Shown here: positions 1 to 7,398 of the stretch, in pieces
Numbering within the stretch: position 1 is the first letter of the stretch
Layout of the letters: each line of letters opens with the position of its first letter
Assembly (NCBI GenBank): GCA_035627915.1
Contig: DASPKT010000047.1
Location: forward strand, 1-26,075
Reading direction: 5' to 3'
Length of the DNA stretch: 26,075 nt
From: DASPKT01 sp035627915
Lineage (GTDB): Bacteria; Pseudomonadota; Alphaproteobacteria; Azospirillales; Azospirillaceae
The notes under the pieces: model-generated
What the model was told of the DNA's origin: nothing
The model's input: the letters and a program-made list of their open reading frames with translations, nothing else
The model's database searches: none
Position numbers and translations under genes: made by a program

Positions 1-239
1 GCCCGGGCGAGGAAGGCGTGTGCCCCTTCCGCGGTGGAGAGGTCGCCGGCGACGCCCGCCACGACGGCGCCCGCCACCTCGGACCGCAAGCGCGCCGCCG
101 CCTCCTCGGTGCGGGCCTCCGAGCGGCCGTTGACCACGACCTCCGCGCCGCCCACCGCCAGCCCCCTGGCGATGGCATAGCCGATGCCCTCGGTCGAGCC
201 GGAGACGACGGCCCGGGTTCCCTTCAAGTCGAACTGCAT
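1..239 (-). CDS. SDR-family oxidoreductase (N-terminal part only)
   Basis: The protein begins MQFDLKGTRAVVSGSTEGIG and runs off the left edge of the window after about 79 residues. The glycine-rich segment SGSTEGIG at residues 13-20 is the NAD(P)-binding turn of short-chain dehydrogenases/reductases (TGxxxGIG, here with Ser for Thr). It is followed by a predicted helix and then by VVVNGRS at the end of the second strand; the Arg there often favours NADP(H). The catalytic Tyr/Lys lie outside the window, so substrate cannot be judged. The gene is divergent from a LysR-type regulator 144 bp away, the usual arrangement for a regulator and its target, so control by that regulator is likely but inferred. 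Confidence 0.88.
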   Translation of the reverse strand, partial: MQFDLKGTRAVVSGSTEGIGYAIARGLAVGGAEVVVNGRSEARTEEAAARLRSEVAGAVVAGVAGDLSTAEGAHAFLAR

Positions 240-321
240 TGTCGGCTCCTCCGCCGGATGATGGTGTCCGCCCGCGCCTTGCCGCGGGTCGCGGGGCGGA
301 TGGTCCGCTATACGCATTCCA

Positions 322-366
322 TTGATAATCCGGTGGATCGGCATAGCATCCGTGAACCAGGTTCAC
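322..366 (+). promoter_or_regulatory. Promoter of the LysR gene with overlapping T-N11-A dyad operator
   Basis: TTGATA (322-327) and TAGCAT (344-349) are spaced by 16 bp and resemble a sigma-70 promoter; each box differs from consensus by one or two bases. The perfect dyad GTGAACCAGGTTCAC occupies 352-366, about where transcription would start, and contains the T-N11-A signature of LysR binding sites (T353, A365). The position suggests autorepression. The site also lies between the regulator and the divergent dehydrogenase and could control both. Confidence 0.6.
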
Positions 367-383
367 AGATGAGGGGGCGTTGC

Positions 384-1283
384 ATGCTGAACCGCACCGG
401 GGAGATGGAGGTGTTCGTCCGCGCCGTCGAGGCCGGCAGCTTCTCCGCCGCCGCCCGCGCCCTCGGCCTCACCCCCTCGGCGGTGAGCAAGCTGGTGGAC
501 CGGCTGGAGTCGCGCCTGGGCGTGCAGCTGGTGAAGCGCTCCACCCGGCGGCTCGACCTGACGCCGGAGGGGCGGTCCTACCTGGAGCGCTCGACCGCCA
601 TACTGGCCGACATCGAGGAGACCGAGCGCGAGGTGTCGGAAGGGGGCGCGGCCCCACGGGGCCTGCTGCGGGTGAACGCCTCCATCCCCTTCGGGACCCA
701 CCAGGTGGTGCCCCTGGTGCCGGAGTTCCTGGCGCGGTTCCCCGGCATCACCCTGGACCTGTCGCTGACCGACGCGGTGATCGACCTGATCGAGGAGCGG
801 GCGGACGTGGCGATCCGCGTCGGGGCGCTGCGCGATTCGAGCCTCAAGGCGCGCCGGCTGGGGGAGAGCCGCCGGCTGGTGGTCGCCTCGCCCGCCTACC
901 TCGCGCGGGCCGGCACGCCGCGCGAGCCGGCCGACCTCGCCGGGCACGCCTGCATCGCCTTCAACTTCCGCCCGGCGCTGAACGAATGGCCGTTCCGGGT
1001 CGGCGGCGCCACGGTCGCGGTGCCGGTGCCGCGCACGGTCCTCGCCAACAACGGGGAGACGGTGCGCGACTTCGCGCTGGCCGGGCTGGGCTTGGCGCGG
1101 CTGGGCGCCTTCCACGTGGCGCGCGACGTCGAGGCCGGCACCCTGGTCCCGGTCCTGGAAGAGTTCGACGCCGGCGACGCGGAGCAGGTGCACGCCATCT
1201 TCATGGGCCACCGCCGCATGCCGGCCCGGGTCCGGGTATTCCTGGACTTCCTGGCGGAGCGGATCAGGCTCGACCGGGCCTGA
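384..1283 (+). CDS. LysR-family transcriptional regulator
   Basis: A 299-residue protein of normal LysR length. Residues 1-60 form the winged helix-turn-helix (EMEVFVRAVEAGSFSAAAR followed by LTPSAVSKLVDRLE), then a linker helix and a LysR substrate-binding domain from about residue 88. The start at 384 was chosen because GAGGGGG at 371-377 lies at a good distance and because the HTH begins directly after it; the open frame extends upstream but over the promoter. The protein ends in a short 13-bp gap converging on gshA. It is divergent from a short-chain dehydrogenase, its probable target. The inducer cannot be read from sequence. Confidence 0.93.
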   Translation: MLNRTGEMEVFVRAVEAGSFSAAARALGLTPSAVSKLVDRLESRLGVQLVKRSTRRLDLTPEGRSYLERSTAILADIEETEREVSEGGAAPRGLLRVNASIPFGTHQVVPLVPEFLARFPGITLDLSLTDAVIDLIEERADVAIRVGALRDSSLKARRLGESRRLVVASPAYLARAGTPREPADLAGHACIAFNFRPALNEWPFRVGGATVAVPVPRTVLANNGETVRDFALAGLGLARLGAFHVARDVEAGTLVPVLEEFDAGDAEQVHAIFMGHRRMPARVRVFLDFLAERIRLDRA

Positions 1284-1296
1284 CCCGCCGCCGGCC

Positions 1297-2664
1297 TCAG
1301 TACGCGTATTCCTCGTACAGCCGGTCGACGTCGCCGCCCCACTCCCCCTCGAACTTGCGCAGCAGCTCGGTGGAGGAGGTGATGCCGCTGTCGGCGATCT
1401 GGGCCAGCGTCTCCAGGTAGATCGTCTCGTCGTCGCCCATGCCGGCGGTGCGGGCGCGGCCGCGCAGGCCCTCGCGGGCGATCTCGACGGTGCGGCGGGC
1501 GAGGTCCTGCACCCGGCCCTGGCGGAAGGGCGCGTCCAGCCCCAGGCGCGGCACGTCGCGGCGCAGGCCGGCCCGCTCCTCCTCGGTCCAGTCCTTGACC
1601 ATGTCCCAGGCGGCGTCCAGGGCCGTGTCGTCGTAGAGCAGCCCGACCCAAAGCGCCGGCAGGGCGCAGAGGCGCTTCCACGGGCCGCCGTCGGCGCCGC
1701 GCATCTCCAGGAACCGCTTCAGGCGCACCTCGGGGAACAGCGTGGTCAGGTGGTCCGCCCAGTCCGTCATCAGCGGCAGCTCGCCCGGCATCGCCGGAAG
1801 GCGGCCCTGGAGGAAGTCGCGGAAGCTCTGGCCCGAGGCGTCGTTGTAGGTGCCGTCGCGGTAGACGAAGTACATCGGCACGCCCAGCGCGTGGTCGGCG
1901 TAGCGCTCGAACCCGAACCCGTCCTCGAACACGAAGGGCAGGTCGCCGCAGCGGTCGTTGTCGGTGTCGGTCCAGACGTGGCTGCGCAGCGACTGGAAGC
2001 CGTTCGGCCTGCCTTCCTTGAAGGGGCTGTTGGCGAACAGCGCGGTGGCGATCGGCTGCAGGGCCAGGCTGACCCGGAACTTCTTCACCATGTCCGCCTC
2101 GGAGCGGAAGTCCAGGTTGACCTGGACCGTGCAGGTGCGGGTCATCATGTCGAGGCCCATGGTGCCCTTCTTGGGCATGTACTCGCGCATGATCTTGTAG
2201 CGGCCCTTGGGCATCCACGGGATCTCGTCCCGCCGCCACTTGGGATTGAAGCCCAGCCCGATCATGCCGATGCCGAGGTCGGCGCCGATCTGCCTGACCT
2301 GGGAGAGGTGCTCGCCCACCTCGCCGCAGGTCTGGTGGATGGTGGCCAGCGGCGCGCCCGACAGCTCGAACTGGCCGCCCGGCTCCAGCGTGATGTTGGC
2401 CTGCGCCTTCAGCAGCGCGATGACGTTCTCGCCCTCGTACACCGGCTCCCAGCCGAAGCGGGCGGCCAGCTGGCGCAGGATCTCGCCGATCCCGTCCGCC
2501 CCGTCGTAGGGCAGCGGGCGCTTGTCGGACAGGCGGAAGGCGAACTTCTCGTGCTCGGTGCCGATGCGCCAGTCCTCGGGCGGCTTGCAGCCCTGTTCCA
2601 GGTACTCGACGAGCTGCCGGCGGTCGGTCACCGGGGCGCCACGCGACTTGGGGGGAGCGGACAT
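1297..2664 (-). CDS. gshA: Glutamate-cysteine ligase, plant/alphaproteobacterial type
   Basis: This 455-residue enzyme catalyses the ATP-dependent joining of glutamate and cysteine, the first and rate-limiting step of glutathione synthesis in the cytoplasm. It belongs to the GCS2-type ligases shared by alphaproteobacteria and plants, not to the E. coli class. Recognisable blocks are GTEHEKFAF (residues 35-43), ITLEPGGQFELSGAP (91-105), MMTRTCTVQVNLDF (173-186) and the conserved aromatic C-terminus. Length matches the family. Its ribosome binding site GAGGAA overlaps the stop codon of rsmE (TGAGGAA), only 12 nt lie between the two genes, and translational coupling is likely. No glutathione synthetase gene is in the window. 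Confidence 0.96.
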   Translation of the reverse strand: MSAPPKSRGAPVTDRRQLVEYLEQGCKPPEDWRIGTEHEKFAFRLSDKRPLPYDGADGIGEILRQLAARFGWEPVYEGENVIALLKAQANITLEPGGQFELSGAPLATIHQTCGEVGEHLSQVRQIGADLGIGMIGLGFNPKWRRDEIPWMPKGRYKIMREYMPKKGTMGLDMMTRTCTVQVNLDFRSEADMVKKFRVSLALQPIATALFANSPFKEGRPNGFQSLRSHVWTDTDNDRCGDLPFVFEDGFGFERYADHALGVPMYFVYRDGTYNDASGQSFRDFLQGRLPAMPGELPLMTDWADHLTTLFPEVRLKRFLEMRGADGGPWKRLCALPALWVGLLYDDTALDAAWDMVKDWTEEERAGLRRDVPRLGLDAPFRQGRVQDLARRTVEIAREGLRGRARTAGMGDDETIYLETLAQIADSGITSSTELLRKFEGEWGGDVDRLYEEYAY

Positions 2665-2676
2665 CGGAGGCGTTCC

Positions 2677-3444
2677 TCAGGGACTGGTGTGGCGGAAAGG
2701 GGGGCGGCCGGCCGGCCAGTCGCCGGCGACGGCCTGCCAGACCGACAGGGCCGCGAAGGCGGCCGTGTCGGCGCGCAGGACCCGCGGGCCCAGCCCGACG
2801 GGGACAACAAAAGCCATGCGGGCCAGCAGGTCAAGCTCGGCCGGGTCGAAGCCGCCCTCCGGCCCGACCAGCACCGCCGCCGGCCGGCCGGCGGCCTCGG
2901 CCATGGCGGCGGCGGCGGGCCGCGCAGCGCCGGATTCGGCGGCGACGAACAGGGTGCGGGCGGGGTCCCAGCCGCGCAGCGCGGCGTCCAGCGCCGCGGC
3001 CTCGCGCAGGTCCGGCACCGACAGCCGCTCGCACTGCTCCGCCGCCTCCGCCGCGTTGGCGGCCAGCCGCTCGGCGTTCACCCGGTTGACGTCGGTGCGG
3101 CGGGTGAAGACCGGCCAGATCGTGGAGGCGCCCAGCTCGGTCGCCTTCTCCACCACATATTCGGTGCGCCCGCCCTTCAGCGGCGCGAACAGCAGCCAGA
3201 GGTCCGGCTCCGCGACGGGCTCGCGGGTGCGCTCCAGCAGGGCGAGCGTGCCCGACGACTTGCCCAGCTGCGCGATCTCGGCCAGCCACTCCCCGTCGCG
3301 CCCGTTGAAGGCCAGCACCCGGTCCCCCGGCCCCTGGCGCAGCACCGAGCGCAGGTAGTGCGCCTGGCCGGCGCCCAGCGCCGCGGCGGCGCCGGCGGCG
3401 AGGCTCTCGGGCACGTGGAGGCGGGTGCGCGGCCGGTCGGCCAT
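2677..3444 (-). CDS. rsmE: 16S rRNA (uracil1498-N3)-methyltransferase
   Basis: A 255-residue SPOUT-class methyltransferase that makes m3U1498 in the decoding region of 16S rRNA. The N-terminal PUA-like part (HYLRSVLRQGPGDRVLAFNG, about residues 29-48) is followed by EKATELGA (99-106) and by the knot motifs GPEGGF (194-199) and LGPRVLRADTAA (218-229) that bind S-adenosylmethionine. Length is normal. It is the first gene of an rsmE-gshA unit and is divergent from ubiA, a neighbourhood seen repeatedly in alphaproteobacteria. Confidence 0.95.
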   Translation of the reverse strand: MADRPRTRLHVPESLAAGAAAALGAGQAHYLRSVLRQGPGDRVLAFNGRDGEWLAEIAQLGKSSGTLALLERTREPVAEPDLWLLFAPLKGGRTEYVVEKATELGASTIWPVFTRRTDVNRVNAERLAANAAEAAEQCERLSVPDLREAAALDAALRGWDPARTLFVAAESGAARPAAAAMAEAAGRPAAVLVGPEGGFDPAELDLLARMAFVVPVGLGPRVLRADTAAFAALSVWQAVAGDWPAGRPPFRHTSP

Positions 3445-3484
3445 GGAGACTCCGGTCAGGGGGCGGGCGGGTCGGATCGAGGGT

Positions 3485-3514
3485 AGAGAACGCGCTGTCG
3501 GCCGGCACGGTCAA
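3485..3514 (-). promoter_or_regulatory. Candidate rsmE-gshA promoter
   Basis: Reading the minus strand, TTGACC (3514-3509) is a strong -35 match, followed after 18 bp by TTCTCT (3490-3485), a weak -10 box. A TCTACC just downstream is an alternative. The site lies about 40-70 nt before the rsmE start. Confidence 0.35.
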
Positions 3515-3543
3515 GAAAATCGAACGGTCGTGCAGTGATGCTC

Positions 3544-3580
3544 GTCACGGGGTGACCGCGCGGCGTTTTGGCGCTACTCT
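3544..3580 (+). promoter_or_regulatory. Candidate ubiA promoter with short dyad
   Basis: GTGACC (3552-3557) and TACTCT (3575-3580) are 17 bp apart and lie 50 bp before the ubiA start. The -35 box is part of a dyad GTCAC-GGG-GTGAC (3544-3556), so a repressor binding there would block it. The -10 region reads GCTACTCTGCGC, similar to the sequence before ubiD. Confidence 0.33.
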
Positions 3581-3630
3581 GCGCGCCGGCAAGGGCGGCG
3601 TCAGGCCGCCCGGACAGGGGAGCCGCGGGG

Positions 3631-4803
3631 ATGAGCGTGACGGCCGGCCAGGGCCATAGCGACGGGGGGCGCCGGGACGGCGCCGGCCATACGGACATCG
3701 CCGCCGACGGCTGGGTCGACCGCTGGCTGCCCGCCGCCGCGCGCCCCTATGCGCGGCTTGCACGGCTGGACCGCCCGATCGGCACCTGGCTGCTGCTGTT
3801 CCCCTGCTGGTGGTCCATCGCCCTGGCGGCGCCCGCCGGCGGCTGGCCGGACTGGTGGCTGATGGCCCTGTTCGGCGTCGGCGCCGTGGTCATGCGCGGG
3901 GCCGGCTGCACCGTCAACGACATCCTCGACCGCGACATCGACGCCCGGGTGGAGCGCACCCGCGCCCGCCCCATCCCCAGCGGGCAGGTCACCGTGCCCC
4001 AGGCGCTGGGCTTCCTCGGCCTGCAGCTGCTGCTGGGGCTGCTGGTGCTGGTGCAGCTGGACCGCTTCGCCGTGCTGCTGGGCGTCGCCTCGCTGGCGCT
4101 CGTGTTCACCTATCCCCTGATGAAGCGCGTCACCTGGTGGCCGCAGGCCTTCCTGGGCCTGACCTTCAACTGGGGCGCGCTGATGGGCTGGGCGGCGGTG
4201 ACCGGCGGGCTCGACACCCCCGCCCTGCTGCTCTACGCCGGCGGCATCCTGTGGACGCTGGGCTACGACACCGTCTACGCCCACCAGGACCGCGAGGACG
4301 ACGCCCATGTAGGGGTGAAGTCCACCGCCCTGCTGCTGGGCCCCGCGTCGCGCCGCTGGGTCGGCGCCTTCTTCGCCGGCGCCTTCGCCCTGTGGACCGC
4401 CGCCCTGGTGGAGCGCGCGGAACCGGTCGCCCTGGTCGTGCCGCTCGCCATGGCCGGGCTGGTGATGTGGCGGCAGGTGCGCGACTGGGACATGAACGAC
4501 CCCGCCGACAGCCTCGCCACCTTCAAGGACAGCCGCAACGTCGGCTGGCTGGTGCTGATCGCCGTCATCGCCGGCGTCTCCACCGCGCCGGAGGCACGCC
4601 AGCCCGCCGGCGGCGGGGGCGGCCCGCCGGAGCCGTGGCGCAGCTACAACCGTGTCCACCCGCCCTTCCAGCTGGTCTCCGACCCCCGCGTCGCCGAGGC
4701 CGACCGCCGCCCGCTGCGCGAGCAGCTGGTGCGCGGCCCCGTCGGCCTCGCCCTGCCCCAGGACCGGCCCTGCACCCGGTCCACCCTGGCGCCGGAAATC
4801 TGA
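3631..4803 (+). CDS. ubiA: 4-hydroxybenzoate polyprenyltransferase with C-terminal extension
   Basis: An integral membrane prenyltransferase that attaches the polyprenyl tail to 4-hydroxybenzoate in ubiquinone synthesis. Both Asp-rich motifs are present: NDILDRDIDARVERTRARP at residues 96-114 and YAHQDREDDAHVGVK at 216-230, set among about eight to nine hydrophobic helices. The start at 3631 was preferred over an earlier in-frame ATG at 3568 because the N-terminus is already long and the earlier one would overlap the promoter. The family core ends near residue 317; residues 318-390 form an unusual hydrophilic Pro/Gly/Arg-rich tail (E. coli UbiA is about 290 residues). Divergent from rsmE; ubiD, a later enzyme of the same pathway, lies about 2.7 kb downstream. 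Confidence 0.95.
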   Translation: MSVTAGQGHSDGGRRDGAGHTDIAADGWVDRWLPAAARPYARLARLDRPIGTWLLLFPCWWSIALAAPAGGWPDWWLMALFGVGAVVMRGAGCTVNDILDRDIDARVERTRARPIPSGQVTVPQALGFLGLQLLLGLLVLVQLDRFAVLLGVASLALVFTYPLMKRVTWWPQAFLGLTFNWGALMGWAAVTGGLDTPALLLYAGGILWTLGYDTVYAHQDREDDAHVGVKSTALLLGPASRRWVGAFFAGAFALWTAALVERAEPVALVVPLAMAGLVMWRQVRDWDMNDPADSLATFKDSRNVGWLVLIAVIAGVSTAPEARQPAGGGGGPPEPWRSYNRVHPPFQLVSDPRVAEADRRPLREQLVRGPVGLALPQDRPCTRSTLAPEI

Positions 4804-4827
4804 TCCGCACCTGCCGCCCGGAATAGG

Positions 4828-4858
4828 CATGCCCGGCCCGGCGGGGTTCGGGCATGAT
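4828..4858 (+). promoter_or_regulatory. Hairpin and -10-like box just before the methyltransferase start
   Basis: CATGCCCG (4828-4835) and CGGGCATG (4849-4856) form an 8-bp inverted repeat. The second arm runs into CATGAT (4853-4858), a -10-like hexamer only 6 nt before the ATG at 4865. No clear Shine-Dalgarno sequence is present. Either a nearly leaderless promoter or a 5' hairpin would fit; I cannot decide between them. Confidence 0.3.
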
Positions 4859-4864
4859 GCCGGC

Positions 4865-5512
4865 ATGACAGACGCCGTCGCCTTCATCCGCGCCAACACC
4901 CGGGTCGAGAGCCCCGCTTTGGTGCCCGAACTCCGCCTCCACCTCGCCACCGAGATCACGCCGCTCTGGCAGGCGACGGAGGCGACGCTCGCCGCCAACA
5001 ACCTGCCGCCGCCCTTCTGGGCCTTCCCCTGGGCCGGCGGCCAGGCGCTGGCCCGCCATGTGCTGGACCATCCGGGGCTGGTGCACGGCCGCCGCGTGCT
5101 GGACTTCGCCGCCGGCAGCGGCATCGTCGCCCTGGCCGCGGCCAAGGCGGGCGCGGCGTCCGTCGCGGCGGCGGAGATCGACGCCTTCGCCGTCGCCGCC
5201 ATCGACCTCAACGCCGCGCTCAACGGTGTCGCGGTGGAGACGCTGTGCCAGGACATCGTCGGCCGCCCGCAGCCGGGGCTGGAGGTGCTGCTGGTCGGCG
5301 ACGTCTGCTACGAGCGCCAGCTGGCGGAACGGATCATGGCCTGGCTGAAGGACCTTTCCGCAGCCGGAACGACCGTCCTGATGGGCGACCCCGGCCGCAC
5401 CTACCTGCCCAAGCAGGGGCTGGAGCCGGTCGCCACCTACACGGTGCCGACCAGCCGCGAGCTGGAGGACCGGGAGTTCCGCGAGACCACCGTCTGGCGC
5501 GTGCCGGCCTAG
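4865..5512 (+). CDS. METTL20-type protein lysine methyltransferase (ETF beta / ribosomal protein L7/L12)
   Basis: A 215-residue class I S-adenosylmethionine-dependent methyltransferase. Key segments are FWAFPWAGGQALAR (residues 51-64), motif I VLDFAAGSG (78-86), the acidic AAEID end of strand 2 (102-106), GDVCYE (145-150) and MGDPGR (173-178), ending in ETTVWRV. This series, in particular the GD-x-x-Y-E and GDPGR blocks, is that of METTL20 (ETFBKMT), the lysine methyltransferase of electron transfer flavoprotein beta; the alphaproteobacterial homologue studied in Agrobacterium also modifies ribosomal protein L7/L12. Automatic annotation often calls such proteins PrmA-like. It follows ubiA by 61 nt and its stop shares CTAG with that of the convergent cupin gene. 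Which substrate applies here is inference. Confidence 0.82.
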   Translation: MTDAVAFIRANTRVESPALVPELRLHLATEITPLWQATEATLAANNLPPPFWAFPWAGGQALARHVLDHPGLVHGRRVLDFAAGSGIVALAAAKAGAASVAAAEIDAFAVAAIDLNAALNGVAVETLCQDIVGRPQPGLEVLLVGDVCYERQLAERIMAWLKDLSAAGTTVLMGDPGRTYLPKQGLEPVATYTVPTSRELEDREFRETTVWRVPA

Positions 5513-5832
5513 CCCGCCTTCGGGGGTGCCGCGCCAAAGAAGACCACCCAGGTGCCGAAGTCGGGGGTGAAGTCGACGAACCGGTGCTCCACCCCCGCCG
5601 GGACGAACAGCAGGTCCCCCGGCGCGAACGCCGTCTCCTCCCCGCCGCAGAGGAAGCGGCCGGTGCCGGACGCGACGATGTAGGCCTCGTCCCTGACGTG
5701 CGGCTTCTGGGGATCGAGGTCCCGCGGCCCGTAGAAGCCGATGTCGTGGATGGGCCCGGACTGGACGACGGCATAGCGCTCCCCCGTCTCCCGCAGGCGG
5801 GCGAGCGCGTCGGCGACGGACAGTTTCAGCAT
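5509..5832 (-). CDS. Small single-domain cupin protein
   Basis: A 107-residue protein with one conserved beta-barrel cupin domain. Motif 1 is PHVRDEAYIVASGTGRF (about residues 44-60), with H45 and E49 as candidate metal ligands; the usual second His of the HxH pair is not obvious. Motif 2 is PGDLLFVPAGVEHRF (71-85), with H83. Such small cupins can be metal-dependent enzymes or ligand-binding proteins, and the substrate cannot be predicted. It lies 104 bp downstream of the adenylate cyclase gene on the same strand and overlaps the convergent methyltransferase by 4 bp. Confidence 0.88.
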   Translation of the reverse strand: MLKLSVADALARLRETGERYAVVQSGPIHDIGFYGPRDLDPQKPHVRDEAYIVASGTGRFLCGGEETAFAPGDLLFVPAGVEHRFVDFTPDFGTWVVFFGAAPPKAG

Positions 5833-5936
5833 GGGTTCCCCTTCATGTGGCAGGCCACCGGCAGGGCGACCGTCCAGGGGACCCTAGGGGCCGGCCGCGG
5901 GGGATGCCACCCCGGCCTTGTCACCGCGACATGATC

Positions 5937-7322
5937 TCAGCGTCCGCGACGGCCCCGGGGTGGCGGCCCCGCGGCGGCCTCCGCCAATGCCGGCGCCGGG
6001 GGCTTCGGAGCCTCCGCCGGCGGGGTTGGCCGCGGCACCGCCTCTCCTGCCCGCCGCCCGGCGCGGAGGCGGGCAATGAGGTCGCAGTGCGGCGGCGGCG
6101 CCTCGCAGTCGATGGTCCAGGTCCATTGGTCCCATGCCTGGCCCTTCGCCTCCCCCTTCTCCACGATCCCGCATTCCATCCGGTCCTCCCTGGGGAAGTC
6201 GGTCGGCTCCGCGGAGTCGTTCATGAGGCAGCGGTAGGTTACCTGATCGATCAGGATGCAGTTGACCGGGCTGTTCTTCTCCAGCCGGGCGGCCCGGTTG
6301 ATGACGTCGCCGACGAAGGAGGGCTCCAGCCCGTCCTCGCTGAGGTTCATCACGCGGACATCGCCCGAGGCCAGGCCGACCCGCGTCCCGCTCTCGATGA
6401 CGTCGTTGATGTTCTCCATCAGTCCGCTGATGATCTGGTCGCCCAGCACGATGAGGTCCCGCGCGGCCCGCGCCGCACGACGCGCCGAAAGCCCGTCGTC
6501 CTCGGGATAGCCGAAGATGGCCAGGACGGCGTCGCCGATGAACTTGTCGAGCGTGCCGCCGTGGTTCCAGACGACGCGGCGGGCGGCCCGGTAGTACTCG
6601 CTCATCGCCTCGTTCAGCAGGTCCGTCGGCGCGTGCTTGACGAAGCTGGAGAAGTTCATGATGTCCGACAGCAGGACCGTGACGCCGCGGACGGTGGTCC
6701 CGATTCGCAGCTTCTCCTCCAGGCTGCCCGGCTGCGCGTCCAGCCGATCCACCACCGCGGCGGGGAACAGGCGCTTCAGGTTGCGCAGCTGCAGGCGGTG
6801 GGGATCGACGCGGCTGGATTCCTGCATCGCGGATTCCAGGCGGTCTTCCGAACCGGTATCCGCGGCTGGCGAGAAGGCGGCGATGCGCAGAGCCTCGACT
6901 TGGCGCGCATCGTGGATGTCCACCCGCAACGCCTTGCCGAAATAGCCCGGGAGTTCATCGACCGACAGGACCTTGGCGATGGTGGCGGGGCCCATCTCAG
7001 TGGCAAGCCAATCGCTCAGCCCCTTCGACAGGGGCGCCTCCACGACAAGGAGTAGCGCATCCACCAGCGGTGTGGCGGAGAGCCCCGCCTCGACCTGGAG
7101 AAACCGCTTCATGCGGGCGGGGAACAGGCGCCCGCCCATCGCCTCGATGGCGATGCGCTGGCCCTTCCATTCCGCCAGGAAATCGATCAGGTGGGTGCCG
7201 GCGCCCGGCTTGGGCGGCTCCGGCCCAAAGGCGAGCGGGTATTCCGCCCGGTAGGACACGTCGGCAACCCTGAGGATGTATTCTACAACACTTTCGAGCC
7301 GCAATCCCTCCGTCGCGCTCAT
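5937..7322 (-). CDS. Class III adenylate cyclase with N-terminal nuclease-like domain
   Basis: A 461-residue protein that should make cAMP from ATP. The cyclase domain spans about residues 205-405. It has the two metal-binding aspartates (LSDIMNFS, D220; FIGDAV, D264), the Lys-Asp pair that selects adenine (K260 in LDKFIGD; D339 in FVGDVIN) and the transition-state pair N342 and R346 (INRAARLE). All catalytic positions are intact. A helix with LFPAAVVDRL (185-194) precedes it, as in many class III cyclases. Residues 1-137 look like a PD-(D/E)XK fold with the active-site Lys lost (D47, E60, M62) and may be a sensor; this is inference. The tail from residue 408 is Pro/Ala-rich. No membrane segment is visible. 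The gene is divergent from ubiD. Confidence 0.9.
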   Translation of the reverse strand: MSATEGLRLESVVEYILRVADVSYRAEYPLAFGPEPPKPGAGTHLIDFLAEWKGQRIAIEAMGGRLFPARMKRFLQVEAGLSATPLVDALLLVVEAPLSKGLSDWLATEMGPATIAKVLSVDELPGYFGKALRVDIHDARQVEALRIAAFSPAADTGSEDRLESAMQESSRVDPHRLQLRNLKRLFPAAVVDRLDAQPGSLEEKLRIGTTVRGVTVLLSDIMNFSSFVKHAPTDLLNEAMSEYYRAARRVVWNHGGTLDKFIGDAVLAIFGYPEDDGLSARRAARAARDLIVLGDQIISGLMENINDVIESGTRVGLASGDVRVMNLSEDGLEPSFVGDVINRAARLEKNSPVNCILIDQVTYRCLMNDSAEPTDFPREDRMECGIVEKGEAKGQAWDQWTWTIDCEAPPPHCDLIARLRAGRRAGEAVPRPTPPAEAPKPPAPALAEAAAGPPPRGRRGR

Positions 7323-7364
7323 GATACCCCCACCGGTTTTGTCATCGCATTGTTATTCTTCCTG

Positions 7365-7392
7365 AGGCTACACCATCCATCGCTTGGTGCAA
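7365..7392 (-). promoter_or_regulatory. Candidate adenylate cyclase promoter
   Basis: On the minus strand, TTGCAC (7392-7387) and TAGCCT (7370-7365) are separated by 16 bp, about 40-70 nt before the cyclase start. It lies close beside the divergent ubiD promoter, so the two could interfere. Both boxes are imperfect. Confidence 0.25.
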
Positions 7393-7398
7393 TGCCGC

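Noticed and set aside
3568..3630. Earlier in-frame start for ubiA, adding 21 residues
   Set aside because: It would overlap the likely -10 box at 3575-3580 and adds an Arg/Ala-rich stretch without family support.
5833..5936. Possible terminator between the cyclase and the cupin gene
   Set aside because: GGGG-TGGCAT-CCCC and neighbouring GC-rich pairs can fold, but the stem is bulged and no T-run follows.
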